Origin: Druceiella hillmani
Taxonomy: Eukaryota; Arthropoda; Insecta; Lepidoptera; Hepialidae
Reading direction: 5' to 3'
DNA length: 64,000 bases
NCBI GenBank assembly: GCA_039881145.1
Contig: JAYKKI010000088.1
Location: 248,001 to 312,000 of the forward strand
The notes below the pieces were generated by a model. The model saw only the letters and a program-made list of their open reading frames with translations. It had not been told where the DNA came from and made no database searches. Every line of letters begins with the position of its first letter. The first letter of the stretch is position 1. This document shows positions 39,901 to 54,900 of this stretch, in pieces. Both the position numbers and the translations under genes were made by a program.

Positions 39901-42900
39901 ATGCCAGCGACAGCAAGTGATAGACACATGGGCACTGACGAGACGAGGAAGTCCCAATTAGCCGTTTTATCACCTGTCCACACTGCTGCGTATCTATTAT
40001 AAGAGAAAGAGGATTGAAAAATAACATCTTACAAAGAAGACTACTAATTTTAAAAACACAAACGTTTGTTATTGCTTAGTAAGTGAGCAAGGATTTGACT
40101 AAGCACTACCAAAATTTGCAGACGTACAATCTGCATTAAAACGCAAGAAAATTAAGCAGTTTCTTGGCAATAACCAAAAATATTTTTTCCCCATAGATGG
40201 CATTGCACATGTCAATTTATAAATATTGTATATTTCAATTCCCAAAATTGCTACCAATGCTCCTTATATCGCAGCACTGCTAACCAGCAACTTCACACCA
40301 AAACTAGCTCATGTCAGCTGTATCATAAATTAAGTTTTAATCGTTTCTTTTTGGTGTGGTATATTGTGCAATTATATTTATATTACATTTCTTTTTTGTC
40401 ATTTTGTTAGTAATAACTGGTATTCATTTAACCGTTTTAGTGCCATGGTTTTTTACTCATATATACTTCAAAATACCTTTTTTTTTTGATGTCATTTACC
40501 CTTGTCTTGAAAAAAAACTGTATCTCTTCCAAAAAGTATCCAATTTTAATAATTTTTTCGGTGTTTTCTTAATAAAAACTTATACATGGATAATAAAATA
40601 TAAAGAAAATTATGGAAATATATATTGTGAACAAAAACTGAAATCAAGGTCACATCGTATTTTCGCAGTCCGGTACATCCTGCGTATCAGCAAAATAATT
40701 GTTATCGTCAATATTATCACTATCGCTCAAAATTTGCATTATGCCAAATTGTGAGCGCACCACAATGTCACTCCCACTATCACTTTCTTCACAACTTGAA
40801 AAACAATCATTTTCACTCAAATTATTTTCGTATTCCGACATTATGGGTTAAAAATTTTCTTTTCCTGGATCCGTTTTATATTGTAATTCCTAATAATATT
40901 ATAATTTGAACTTTATGTAACACGTAGAAAGATAAAAAATTAGCTTTGCGTGCAAATGACCTCCTCTACCACGCACTAAACAGCAAATAATTTCGCGAGC
41001 GCCGTTGCGCTCGTGGCAAATTTAGTTAGTACGCGCACGAGTGCGATGGTGCTCGTCGGCACTCAAACGGTTAATAACTAGCTTTCAGGAAACCCATCCA
41101 TTATCATATCATTAACACATATTTGAAAATTACTCAAATAATCAATAATAAACAAAGAATCTTCATATAATCCATTGAAAAGTTCTACATCATTACATGA
41201 TAAATATCTTAATTTTAAGAAAAGAAAATAATCGTTTTTATAATAAAATGAACAAGATAAAGAAAGATTTTTTTAATATACAATTTACTCTGAGTTTTAA
41301 AATAGTTTTTGAAATACTAATGTAAGTACAAATACGAATTCACTTGTGGTCGGTCAACAACGTTTCGGACATGAAAACGAGAATTAACTCACGACCTGTA
41401 AACAATATTTACACATGAAAATACAAGTTAACTCATGATCAGTTCACAACATTTGAACATGAAAACACGAGTTCAACTCGTAAACTATCAACAACATTTG
41501 AGCATAAAAATATGAGTTAACTCACGATAGGTAAACTACGTTTAGGTGTGAAAACATGAATTAACTTGTGACTACATTGGGGTATGAAAACACATGTTAA
41601 CTCTTGATAGCTTTGCTACTTTTAAGAATGAAAACATGAGGTAACTCGTAATAGGTTTACAAAGTTTGGGTATGACAGCAAGAGTTAACTTGTGACTACA
41701 TTTAGGTATGAAAACACAAGTTAACTCTTGATAGCTCAACTACGTTTAAGTATGAAAACATGAGTTAACTTGTGATTAACGTTTGGGCATGAAAGCAAGA
41801 ATTAACTTGTGACCAGTTGTAACGGTGTAACTTAAATTCCTTAACCTTCTGTAACTTAAATTTGGTAACAATGTTAACAAATTTAAGTTACAGAAGATTT
41901 ATATATTACTTGAGAAGTGACACATTTAATCAAATCAATCCTTCAAAATAGAAAAAATAATACCTCACTATGAAAGTCAACTATACAGCGCTTCCAGAGC
42001 GAAGTGATCTAATCCAATTATAATTCTTGTTTTTTTAATTTAACCGTTAAGAGTGCCGACGAGTGCCATCGCGCTTGTGGCAAATTTAGTTAGTACGCGC
42101 ACTCGCGAAATCAGTTGCTGTTTAGTGCGCGGTAGGGGAGGTCGCTTGCATGCATCGCTTATTTTTTATCTTTCTACGTGGTACATAAAGTTCAAATTAT
42201 AATATTATTAGTAATTACAATACAAAAAGGATCCAGGAAAAGAAAATTATTAAACCATAATGTCAGAATACAAAAATAATTCGAGTGAAAATGATCATTT
42301 TTCAAGTTGTGAAGAAAGTTCAGTTCTTGTTTTAATTTTTGTTCATAATATTTATTTCCATAATTTTTTTTGGATTTTATTACCCTTGTACAAGTTTTTA
42401 TTCAGAAAATGCCGAACAAATTATTAAAATTGGATAATTTTTGGAAGAGATACAGTTTTTTTTCGAGACAAGGGTAAATGACATCAAAAACAAGATTTTT
42501 TTGGCATTTTTAAGTATAGATGAGTAAAAAATCATGGCACTAAAACGGTTAAAATGAAGTATGTATGAATGTACAATTTTCAAGAGAAATCCACGTTTTA
42601 TCAAAACTTTATTAGAATGTTTTTAATAAAAATTAAACTGTAATCCCTTACTTATGAACTTAGTCAAACAAATCATGACAAACACAATTTTTTGAGCTGT
42701 CACAGCGATGGTTCCCTTTAAATTATTATCTGGTTGAAGCTAGTACAAAAAGTTTAGTTTACCATATTTTTATTTAGCACATTAAAGCTGCTAACATAAT
42801 ATAATTACCTCTGTGTGCCGGAGAAGTGCGATCTGGTCAGTATGAAGGGCCTGTACTTGCCTCCGTCACGCTGCAGCATCCCTTGGTATGTAGAGCGCAC

Positions 42901-45900
42901 ATGACTCAGTCCGTATTCGTTGTGAACGTGCCTTTAAGCAAAATCAATATTAAAACTTTCTCCTACACGTTTTTAAACATTGGTCATATAAAATGATTTA
43001 CTAAATGACATCCTAAAAAAATTTGACAGATGTCATCCAACTCCACTAACTATATTTCTGTTAATCGTCTGTTGCAGTTATATCAATATTTGAGGATATG
43101 TGGAAGCTCCATGTTCTCTGTAATATTGCTCAAATGATAATAATATTTGAAATGTTTCAAATGATTTATGTATTCATATATAGATTTAACTCACAAACTA
43201 CTAGACAAAGTTAAAACTAATAGATCTTCAATGAAATATTTGCAAGATGCCTATAAAAACTGCATACCGCTCAAAATGACATAAAAATACGAAACATAGG
43301 CGCACACCATTATAATCGCGTTGAAATTGAAAGTTGAGCAAAGAACTATAGAAGGTCTATGCTATATGTATCACCATAAGATTGTATCAGAAACAAGACC
43401 ATAAAGTATAAAAAAACTGACATTACTAATACCAGAGGTAGAGTTGGCAGGTTGAATTCAAAAGCCTGTAAAATGGAGTCCAAGAATCGGAAGCATAAAA
43501 CCCGTCAGACTGAACACCAGATGGACAAGTTATATCCAGGAAGTGGATGGCAAATACTGGAGTATCTTATTATATGATTTCTCTAAAGATATGGTTCTCT
43601 GTAATTATTCGTTGCTCACAAATAATTGTTCGATAAATTAATTCTGTTATTATTATAAAGGACCTTATAAGGCCTTTAAGGCGGGACACTTTTGAGGCCT
43701 TAAGTCAAGACACTTTTAGCCTTTTAAAGCTTGATCACCCAAAATAATATGATATTGTGGAAAAATATCCTAACTATGAAGCAGGTTAATACGTACCGAT
43801 GCTCCCAGAAGGAGCTCAGTCCTTCTTGTCCAGCTTCGGATGGTTTATAGTGACGACAGTCTTTGGGCATAGTGACTTCTGGTCCATTGAATACCTGGAA
43901 TGAAAAATTAATGTCAAAGGTAAAAACATTAAGAAATTTATGTATAAAATTGGCAGATTCATCAATAGATAGAAGAACGAAAAATGTATTTTTTATGAAA
44001 AATCAATATTTTGCAAATGGTATTTCTAACGAACTCTTTGAATCAACACAACGAAACAAAGTGCCAATGTCCTGTTACATCCTCTATAAATACACATGTA
44101 AGACACTAATCAATGGAACTCGCAGGTCCGACAGGGTTATTGAAAAAACTAAGTAAAACTAGGCAAGTCCGAAAATGTCATTCATTCTGACAAAACGGAA
44201 CAAATGTCAACGTCACTTAACAGTTTATTTTTAATTTCTTTAAGCAATGACTATACATTTAAAAAGCCTATCGCTTCTTATCTATTATTTTTTCTAACTA
44301 TCTCTAGAAATTTATTATTTATTGAAGTTCGTTAGATTCTTATTATTGCTTTTACGTCTCATTGGCAATCCTTGATGTATTATGACATAAATATATTAAG
44401 TGCACATTTTTCCCCATTATCAATTGCTGAATTGTTTCGTTTATTATACTCTAAAAATATCAGGTTTTTTAAAGATTACATTCTATTTCTGTAACGCCAG
44501 GTCTATTTATGCGGGACTCCATTTAAGCGGATTAGTAGGAATGGGTTTTTTGAGAATTTTTGTCTACACTTGGTTTTAAATATACAATTCTCTTTTTCCT
44601 TCCAATAGTGCTTCCTTCAGTTCATGAAGGCTAATAATTTCTATCCATTTATGATTCCTATCCAATGTGCATTAGTCACAACCTTACCCATCGTTAGTAG
44701 ATGTAGGAGCCAATATCTCGCAGACATAAGCAGATGCTCAAGGCATAAGCATATATCCTTTTGGCAGATTGCAAAATTCTACCTTTTTTGTTTTAACGTA
44801 AAACTTCTTCATTGGTAATCTTTTTGAGTACATGTGTTTCTGAGATCATGTGAATGACTGAATGATGTTACTATACGCAAAACAAATCAAAACAATCGTA
44901 CTGTGTATGACAGTTGCTTCTTTTTAATTTGTCTTATTACGACTACTGTGTAGTGGCCCAGTGTAAAAAGCACAACTATTAAAATGCCAAACAAATTATT
45001 TATAGATGTTCCAAATGATGAACCATTACGGAAAAAATGGCTAAAATTTGGAAGGAGCTCGTAGTTTATCTACAGATTCAAGAATATATTTTTGTGAAGA
45101 TCATTTTGATGTAAGTATTTATTTGCAGTTTAAATACCTGTTAGATAAACTGTGTTTTCTCTGCAAAATCATTGATTGTAGTCCTATATTAAACAATGGC
45201 TTCGATTTGTGTTTTCTATAGAAAAACATTAAAAATGTCGAAGCTCTAAGTTAAGTTGATTATAAACAAGCAAATTAATTTGAATTACACCCAATCTATT
45301 TCTAAATCTAAAGCAAGATTAATGAATTTTGTAGAGTTATTATTTTTACAAATTTGTTGATAAAATAATAATGTACGAGTTGAGGTTAAGTTGTTTATGT
45401 TTATACTTTACAAATGTAACCTCAAAACCAATATCAATCACCTTACATGTGTAAAAAAACGGTTACTAACTTCGAAACTGAAATATTACTATTCAGCTTG
45501 TAATACATATTTTACACTCGTGTATACTTACATTAAAGTTTAACGTTCCAAAATTCTGATAAACAAGTCACTGTTTGACACGAAAAATCTTCCAAGCATC
45601 AATTTTGGGCAACTGTTTGCTTTGCTAAAAACTGACTCCATTGTGAAATGTACCTGTCTTTTAAGGTGTAATTGAGGACAACTCGTATTACCTCAACAAA
45701 AATTGTTAAAAACAAAGAATAGGTTGTTTGACTTGATTTTTTAAATTGTTTTAAATTGTTCTATTTTGCATTATAAGCACACTACATTTATATTTCCAGG
45801 ATATATGCCGTATTTTTTACATAAATCACTTTTAAAGTTTGAATTTTCGAACTCGCGCTAAAAACGTAAGTTCTGTAATGGCGGCTAGCGTGACGTCACA

Positions 45901-48900
45901 CACAATGTAAACAAACAGTCCTGCCTGCTGAAAGGGATTATTATTTATTTCCATATTAAAATGGTGTACAAATACGTCAATAAAAAGTTCACACAAAGTG
46001 TTTGTTTGAGTGCCAACGAATCCTAAAAGACGAAAAAAGTGGCTGCAATTAGCCCAAAGAGATCCAAACAGCATTGTAGCTCACTCAAATGTTTTTATGT
46101 GTGAAGATCATTTTGATATAAGTAATATTTGTGTTTTAAACATTATTATCGATATCAATGCCTATAAACCAATAAGAATATTAAATTTTGGTATGAAAGC
46201 GTTCTAGTACCAATGATATTTTGACAATTGTTAGTGTTTATCTAAATTAAAATTTTTGATATGATATGAAAGAATATACATTAAAAACAATATGTTTAAA
46301 AAAATTTGCAGGAGACGATTATTTATTATAAAAAAATCAATTTAAAAAGTTTCATACTTTTGTTTGCGAGGGAATATGTTTTTTTTTTCAGTTAGTTCAC
46401 TTTATCTTTTATCACTAAGCACTTATTACATAATTGAAAATATAATTTCTTCAAAAAATTACATAATTGAAAATATAATTTCTTCTTTTTTGTTAAGTAT
46501 TTATAATAAAAATATAATAAATTTAATTACCCAACTCGAATATTTACTTAATCTGTCAATTTTAACAATAACATCTTGTTTATCCAACAACATTCAGGAA
46601 AAGTCTATTTGTCTATGGTTTATGTTTGGAATAAAATTATAGTGCTGATATATATATAAGTGCTGATATATATATTATAGTGCTGATATACATATGCATT
46701 GCATGGGAATTAAATAAATTTTCTTATACATTAGTTATGACCGGAAATTATTTTAATTAAATATATCATCTGTAATGTATTTCTTTTTACATAATATAAT
46801 ACACATACATAATGAATTAAATGCAAAGGATGATAGTTATAAATTTAAAAAAAAAAGAAAAAAGGACCATAAATTAAAGATTTAAAGACTTGTTTGTTAT
46901 GTCATCTGACTTTTAACCAATAACAGACCGTTTGCGACGCTGATTAAATTTCAAAAAAATATTGTGATTTCTTTTTTATTTTTTTTTATAAAATATAAAC
47001 TTATTCTTCCGAAACTTAAAACCAATATGCTTATTTACGTTATAATCTAATAGGATGATCCTGAATTATGGTATATTTTAGATCTTGTCAAAAAGCCTAT
47101 TAATCAATAAACTATTCTGTATACGAAAAAGTCAACCAAATTATGGTGTTTTGCATGGTGTGACATATCACTTTCTAATAGGCGTTCACTGCCACATGAT
47201 TGAATTCGTAATTTTGCCGAATTTATTTTCTAAAAATAAAAATAATCTTTACTTTTAATAATAAATAACTTTGTTTTTTGGTATCTCCATATCATAATTA
47301 ATCATTAGAAACTACAATCCATCTGATTTATTCTTAGTGGAAACTAGCCTATTGTCAGTTACAACTACTCTTGCTGGCTCCGGAAATATAACATTTCATT
47401 TCAGTCTGATCCAGTTTCCGTGAAGTATAATTCCAATCTGAATGTTTGAAATAGATCATTTAATTCTAACAGGACAGAATTAACTGCATTTGTTAAACAT
47501 GTCACTTTATTCAGGCTATGATTTTCTATAAAAAAAATTGTTTTAATTAAAACAGGGACCCTCTTTACAGGATGTTGTCATCCTGTTAAAAGCTGGCAAT
47601 ATAAGCTTCATAAATGGACTCTTATTAAAATAGACAAATGCTTTTAATTAAAAACCTTCTTTGATAATATTCTGTTAAAAGCTGACAATATAATCTTCAT
47701 AAATGAACTTTTGTTAAAGAAGTGTATCAAAAAATAAAGGCTATTAATTAAAACAGGGACCCTCTTTGATAACATGCTGTTAAAAGCTGGCAATATAATC
47801 TGAATAAATGGACTTTTGTTAAAGAAGTATATTAAAAGATAAAGACTATTAATTAAAACAGGGACCCTCTTTGATAACATGCTGTTAAAAGCTGGCAATA
47901 TAATCCTCATAAATGGACTTTTCTTAAAGAAGTGTATCAAAAGATAAAGGCTATTAATTAAAACAGGGACCCTCTTTGATAACATGCTGTTAAAAGCTGG
48001 CAATATAATCTGAATAAATGGACTTTTGTTAAAGAAGTATATCAAAAGATTGTCTTTTAATTAGAACAGGGGCCCTCTTTGACAACATTCCGTTAAAAGG
48101 AGGAAACATAATCTTCGAAAATTGGCTCTTTTTAAAGAATTGTATTAAAAGAAAATGTCTTTTTATTTAAAACAAGCATCTATTTGACAATATTCTGCTA
48201 AAAGCTAGCAATATAATCCTTCATAAGTGGACTCTTAATTAGAAAAAATATATCAAAAAATAATGCCAGTAAAGTCATAAACTCACAGCAGGCTCGTTCA
48301 TGTCGTTCCATATATGCACATCCTTACTGGTACCGGGGAAATTTTTGTAACTGTACAGCGACGAGAAGTAATCTGAAGTCTCTGGTCTGTAGAAGTCCAG
48401 ATAGCTTGCGGCTCCGGGCCAGCACCAACCTGGGCAAAAATGTTGGTTTTATTTAAATATGTAAGTGTAAATAAATTATAACATTGTGGCCACTTACATT
48501 TTTTATAATAATAAACTATACCATTTTCAGTGTTTCGTATCTCAAAATGAAAAATAGAACCCTTATAGGGTCTATGCAAGATACTATCAGCACCATCTGG
48601 TCATAAATTAATAAACTTTGGTTACACTGCTGTCATTTTTTGTGTGAAGTTATTAAGATTATTAGTAAGTATTGTAATTGATCAAAATTATTTATAATGT
48701 CTAAATATGGTGTAGGGTGCATATAAATGCAATTTAGTGATTCATAAAAATAAATATAGCATTTAGTTTTTTAAAAATCTAGTATTATATTCACTAATAA
48801 CATAACCTCTTTACATTTGAAACCGATTATAAATAAACTGATACTATTTTCTGTCGATAAAATATTGCACTGATATGGACAAACATGTAACCAAAAGATT

Positions 48901-51900
48901 TTGGTGTAGTGTGCATATAAATGCAATTTAATAATACATACAAATAAATATAGCATTTAGTTTTTTTAAAATCTAGTGTTATATTCACTAATAACATAAC
49001 CTCTTTACATTTGAAACTGATAAATAAACTGATACTATTTTCTGTCAATAAAATATTGCACTGATATGGACAAACATGTAATCAAAAGATGTCCGTTTGT
49101 TACCCGGTCCCTATAAAATCAATCATGTGTCCATCCACAGGTGCCTACCACAGGTATCGTTCCCAAGAATCATTCGATATAGAAACTTGAAAGGACAAGG
49201 GTACTTTTGATCCTTGCATTTGGTACTTGCTGTGTTGTCATGAAGAATAAATGGTTCTATCATTTATTCTTCACGACAACATAAGTCTTTGGTATATATC
49301 TCAGATTTATTGAAATGGAAAAATCAATTAAAATGATTAAACTACAACACTTTATAAATTCTATGCAAAAAATAAATAGACATTTAACTATACCTAACAT
49401 TATATATCATAGACAATGGCACTAAATTTGTGCTACAGGGATTTGACAGCAAAAAAAAATAACAGAAGATTAACCAAAAAATTATTCATTTATCATCAGC
49501 TTGCACTTAAAGCAACTTGCTCGGTCCCTATATCACTCACACAATGAATCTGCATAAAGTTCGCAATATTAAATGTTTCATCTTCTGAAAAACTACAACC
49601 TAATTACAGGACAAGGTCCTTGCATGCCAATCAGGAAGTTTCATGATAATTATATTATTATATTTAACGTAACACAATTAAAATATAGATCAAATCTAAA
49701 AAATGTCTGAAAAAAATTTTGAAATCGATTAATAAATGACCGAGTTATAGATTATTTAAGACTACGTATTTTCGTGCGGAACGTCTGTGGTCTCCGACTC
49801 ACCTGTGACGTCACACCACTCTACTAGAGATCGTCGCACCACAAATCACTTATTAATTTCTTAGTTGCGCCGGTGCTCTCGTGTTGTATGTGGTTATTTA
49901 CTTACATTTAATTTATTTGTATGTAGTTTAGTTTTTATATTTCTATAATGGTAGAAGGTTTCGTAAAAGGACAAAGTGACAATTTGCCTAAAATTGATAT
50001 ATACGCAGTCATTGATTTTTTTCTTCAAATTCGTCTTATGTTAGTGCTGAAATAAAAGGAGTTAAACTTTTTAAGTAAGTATCACCTCATTTACCTTATT
50101 TTATGTTTGCTTCATCAGGAATATTATAATAATTTAATACTTAATAGCTTGAGCAAGTTTTTTTTAAGTAGGTATTGTTACATACATTCAACAGGCTATT
50201 ACCTAGTATAAATTTTAACGATGATTTATGAATAAAAGAAACAATTAACTATTTGTTGTTAAGTAGGTATAGACACTAGTTTTTAAGTACCGTAACGTTA
50301 CAATAACTATTGCCCGCCACCGTGTACACGATATCAAAATGTGTGTGTTGCGAACACAATATCAAAAGTATCGATATTTTTTCTTACCAATGCATCAACG
50401 TGTGTGTTGCGAACACAATATCAAAAGTATCTATATTTTTTGTTACCAATGCATCTTACACATCACTATCACTATTTCGACCTTGAATAGCAGTACAATG
50501 TCAATAGGCCTATCAATATTCTAACTGTTTTTAAATGTCACGATATTATTGATAGACTATCGATATTTTATACTATTGTTTGCAACACTAGTCCAAAGGT
50601 CAAAAAGGGTGGGTACTTGGATCTAATGGATGGTTGGTCCCAGCAACGGGGCCACGAAACTGAAAACAGGCAAGCGACTTTCAGCGTTAGCGATAACACA
50701 ATAGGGTACACTTTATTTGTAATATTTCTTTCTAACCTTTTTAATATAGTTTTTCAAATAGGTTATCTGCCACATATCCAAAAATAAACAACTTCAATAA
50801 AACTTATACGTCAAATTTAAGTTAATTAGACTGGATTAGGTAGACACTTCAAAGTTTTGGATCACCGAGGCTATTGAACTCTGTTTGCCAATCCAAAAAT
50901 AAACAACTTCAATTAAACGTATACGTCAAATTTAAGTTAATTAGACTGGACTAGGTAGGCACTTCAAAGTTTTGAATCACCGAGGCTATTGAACTCTGTT
51001 TGCCACTCCAAAAATGAACAAATTCAATAAAACTTATACGTCAAATTTAAGTTAATTAGAGTGGACTAGGTAGGCACTTCAAAGTTTTGTATCACCGAGG
51101 CTATTGAACTCTGTTTGTCAATCCAAAAATAAACAAATTCAATTAAGCTTATACGTCAAATTTAAGTTAATTAGACTGGACTAGGTAGGCACTTCAAAGT
51201 TTTGGATCACCGAGGTTAATGAACTCTGTTTGCCAATTCAAAAATAAACAACTTCAATAAAACTTATACGTCAACTTTAAGTTAATTTGACTGGATTAGG
51301 TAGGCACTTCAAAGTTTTGGATCACCGAGGCTATTGAACTCTGTTTGTCAATCCAAAAATAAACAAATTCAATTAAACTTATACGTCAAATTTAAGTTAA
51401 TTAGACTGGACTAGGTAGGCACTTCAAAGTTTTGGATCACCGAGGTTAATGAACTCTGTTTGCCAATCCAAAAATAAACAACTTCAATTAAAATTATAAG
51501 TCAAATTTAAGTTAATTAGAGTGGACTAGGTAGGCACTTCAAAGTTTTGTATCACCGAGGCTATTGAACTCTGTTTGTCAATCCAAAAATAAACAAATTT
51601 AATTAAACTTATACGTCAAATTTAAGTTAATTAGACTAGACTAGGCAGGCATTTCAAAGTTTTGGATCACCGAGGCTATTGAACTCTGTTTACCAATCCA
51701 AAAATGAACAACTTCAATAAAACTTATACGTCAAATTTAAGTTAATTAGACTGGACTAGGTAGGCACTTCAAAGTTTTGGATCACCGAGGTTATTGAACT
51801 CTGTTTGTCAATCCAAAAATAAACAATTTCAATTAAACTTATACGTCAAATTTAAGTTAATTAGACTGGACTAGGTAGGCACTTCAAAGTTTCGGATCAC

Positions 51901-54900
51901 CGAGGCTATTGAACTCTGTTTGCCAATCCAAAAATGAACAACTTCAATAAAACTTATAAGTCAAATTTAAGTTAATTAGACTGGACTAAGTAGGCACTTC
52001 AAAGTTTTGGATCACCGGGGCTGTTGAACTCTGTTTGTCAATCCAAAAATAAACAACTTCAAATAAACATATACGTCAAATTTAAGTTAATTAGACTGGA
52101 CTAGATAGGCACTTCAAAGTTTCGGATCACCGAGCCTATTGAACTCTGTCTTGTATACGTTTGAACATTTTTGTTTGAAAATATTTATGTATAGGTTTAT
52201 AAATCAATATAAAAAAAGCTGATATACTTACATCAAAATCATCTTCACACACATATTTAGAGGTTTTAGGTCCAATTAAGTTACGATTCATTAGTTTGTA
52301 CCACATTGTTCTTTTCTTTATATCACTCGATACGCTAAAAAATATTTTTATTTATTAATATTAGGAGATTTTTTTAGTGTCCTCCACGTGTAATAAACTA
52401 AACGCGACTCGTAAGATGCAAACGATGCTCAACAATGAACTTATACGTACTACCGAGCTGTTTCCTTACAGTCAATTCGGGCAATGTGACGCCACACGCT
52501 TAAGTAAAGCGTGAAGCGAAATTATTGTTGCGAACGCAACTTCAAAGTCCCATAACTTTTTAATTTATAGTAATATTTAAGAAATTTTTTCACAGTTTTA
52601 TTCCATTTTGCTTATTCTTTTATATTTAATAGATAGAAAAATTAAGTAAACTTCCTCATTCCTCCACTGGATTTTGTGAGAGGCAAGCTGTAAAATCCCT
52701 TTTGTTGCTATCCTTCCATCAGATGTAGAGATTTTCCTTTTTGTCCCCTCTATCTTTAAGAAAGTAACTTTTTGGTAGAATCTACATCATTACACTTTAA
52801 CTGTTTGAGTGCCGAGCGCCATCGCACTCATGCGCGTACTACCTACATTTGCCACGAGCGTGACGATGCTCGCTCAGTTGCTGTTTAGCATGCGGTAGGG
52901 GAGGTCGCTTGCACGCATCGCTAATTTTTTAACTTTCTATGTGTTATATAAAGTTCAAATTATAATATTATTAGTAATTACAATATAGAAAAGATCGAGG
53001 AAAAGAAAATGTTTAACCCATAATGTAGGAATACGAAAACAATTCGAGTGAAAATTATCGTTTTTCAAGTTGTGAAGAAAGTGATAGTGGGAGTGACATT
53101 GTGGTGCGCTCACAATATGGCGTAATGCAAATTTTGAGTGATAGTGATGATACCGAGGATGTACCGGACTGCGAAAATATGATCACCTTGATTTCAGTTT
53201 TTATTATAATTTTTGTTCACATATATTTCTATAAATTTCTTTGTATTTTATTATCCTTGCACAAGTTTTTATTAAGAAAACACTGAAAAAATTATTAAAA
53301 TTGGATAATTTTTGGAAGAGATCAGTTTTTTTTCGAGACAAGGGTAAATGACATCAAAAACAAAAGATTTCTTTGGCATTTTTAAGTATATATAAGTAAA
53401 AAACCATGGCACTAAAACGGTTAAGATGTACCCCGACTACATGATACAATAGTATTTAATAACCCTTTTCATATCTGGTTTTCGGTACTGGTTATATAAT
53501 TAATTATTTAAATGTTAGGTGTACAACTTTGCTTCCACTGTTTTCCAATAGATGGCTTTAGCGGTAAATGTCAATAAACTTGAACATCTGTCAACATAAC
53601 CTCATTGATATATTAATCGATTTGTGTCCGCATCATAAAGTTTTTCTCTATTTAAAATGTCGGTGTACAAGCCAAATTCTCATCATTTGCAGGAAGTTTT
53701 AATTTTCTGTTTCAATATGAAGATATCTACGGCTGAAGCTCATCGAATGCTTTCAAATACTTATGGTGAGGCTGCTATTAGTGAAAGAATGTCTCGTGAG
53801 TGGTTTCAAAGCTTCAAGAAGGTGATTTTAACGTCGAAGACCGGTATAGCGGTAAAAGAGAGAAGGTGCAGAATTAGAGGTATTACTTGATGAAGACTCG
53901 TGTTAAAATCAAGACGAATTGGCCCAATCATTGGAAGTGACTCAACAAGTTATTTCAAAACACCTAAAAACCATGGGAATCATTCAGAAACAAGGAAATT
54001 AGGTACTGTACGAGTTGAAGCCGAGAGATTTTGCACGGCATTTATTTGCTTGCGAACAGTTGCTTGAAAGGGAAAGACGGAAGGGATTTCTGCATCACAT
54101 TGTGACTAGAGACAAAAAATGGGTTCATTACAATAAAGTAGAAAATTATCGATGGCCAAACGGAGTTTTCACGGCTCCAAGGTCACATTCTGAATTTAGT
54201 GGTACCAGCTCCGCTTATTGTATTATAAGATGCTGAAACCAACTGAAATAATCACAAGCAATTGGTATCGAATGCAGTTAATGCTTTTGAGCCGAGCATT
54301 GGAAGACAAATGGCTGCAATACGACGGGAGACATGATAAAGTGATCTTATAGCATGAAAATCCTCTACTCCATTTTGTGCAAGTGGTCAAGACATACTTG
54401 GAAACGTTGAAATGGGAAGTTCTACCCCACCCACCATATTCACCAGACGTTGCTCCGTCTGACTATTATCACTTGCTTCAATCAATATCATGCGGCCTAG
54501 CTAACCAGCACTTTCAATCTTATAAAGAAGTAAACAGTTGGATCAATTAATAGATCATTTCAAAATATAACCAGTTTTTTATACGCGGTATTCATATGCT
54601 GCCCAAAAGATGGAGAAAGATGTAGCCAACCATGGCCAATACTTTCAATAATAAATGTATGCTCATATTTTTACATAAAGATTCCAATTACGGGAAAAAA
54701 ATGGTGGAAGTAAACCTAACCATTTCACTTAATAATTTCTTCAGACATCTTCCTCAACGGCAGAAAATATTTCATCAGCTATGATCAGTCACACAATAAT
54801 TCATAATGATATAAGATAGTCTAATTTTAGATGTTTGAAAGACTAAAATAGCTATTAAAAAGCTAAAAATCCCACAAAATCATTGCTTTGTATAATTATT

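Noticed and set aside
40356..40754. 132-residue plus-strand frame, hydrophobic
   Set aside because: It runs antisense through the AT-rich non-coding part of a piggyBac-type element and is low in complexity.
47644..48045. 133-residue minus-strand frame with repeated [21 protein letters not shown]
   Set aside because: Translation of the tandem array at 47530-48250; repeat lengths happen to keep frame. No splice or family support.
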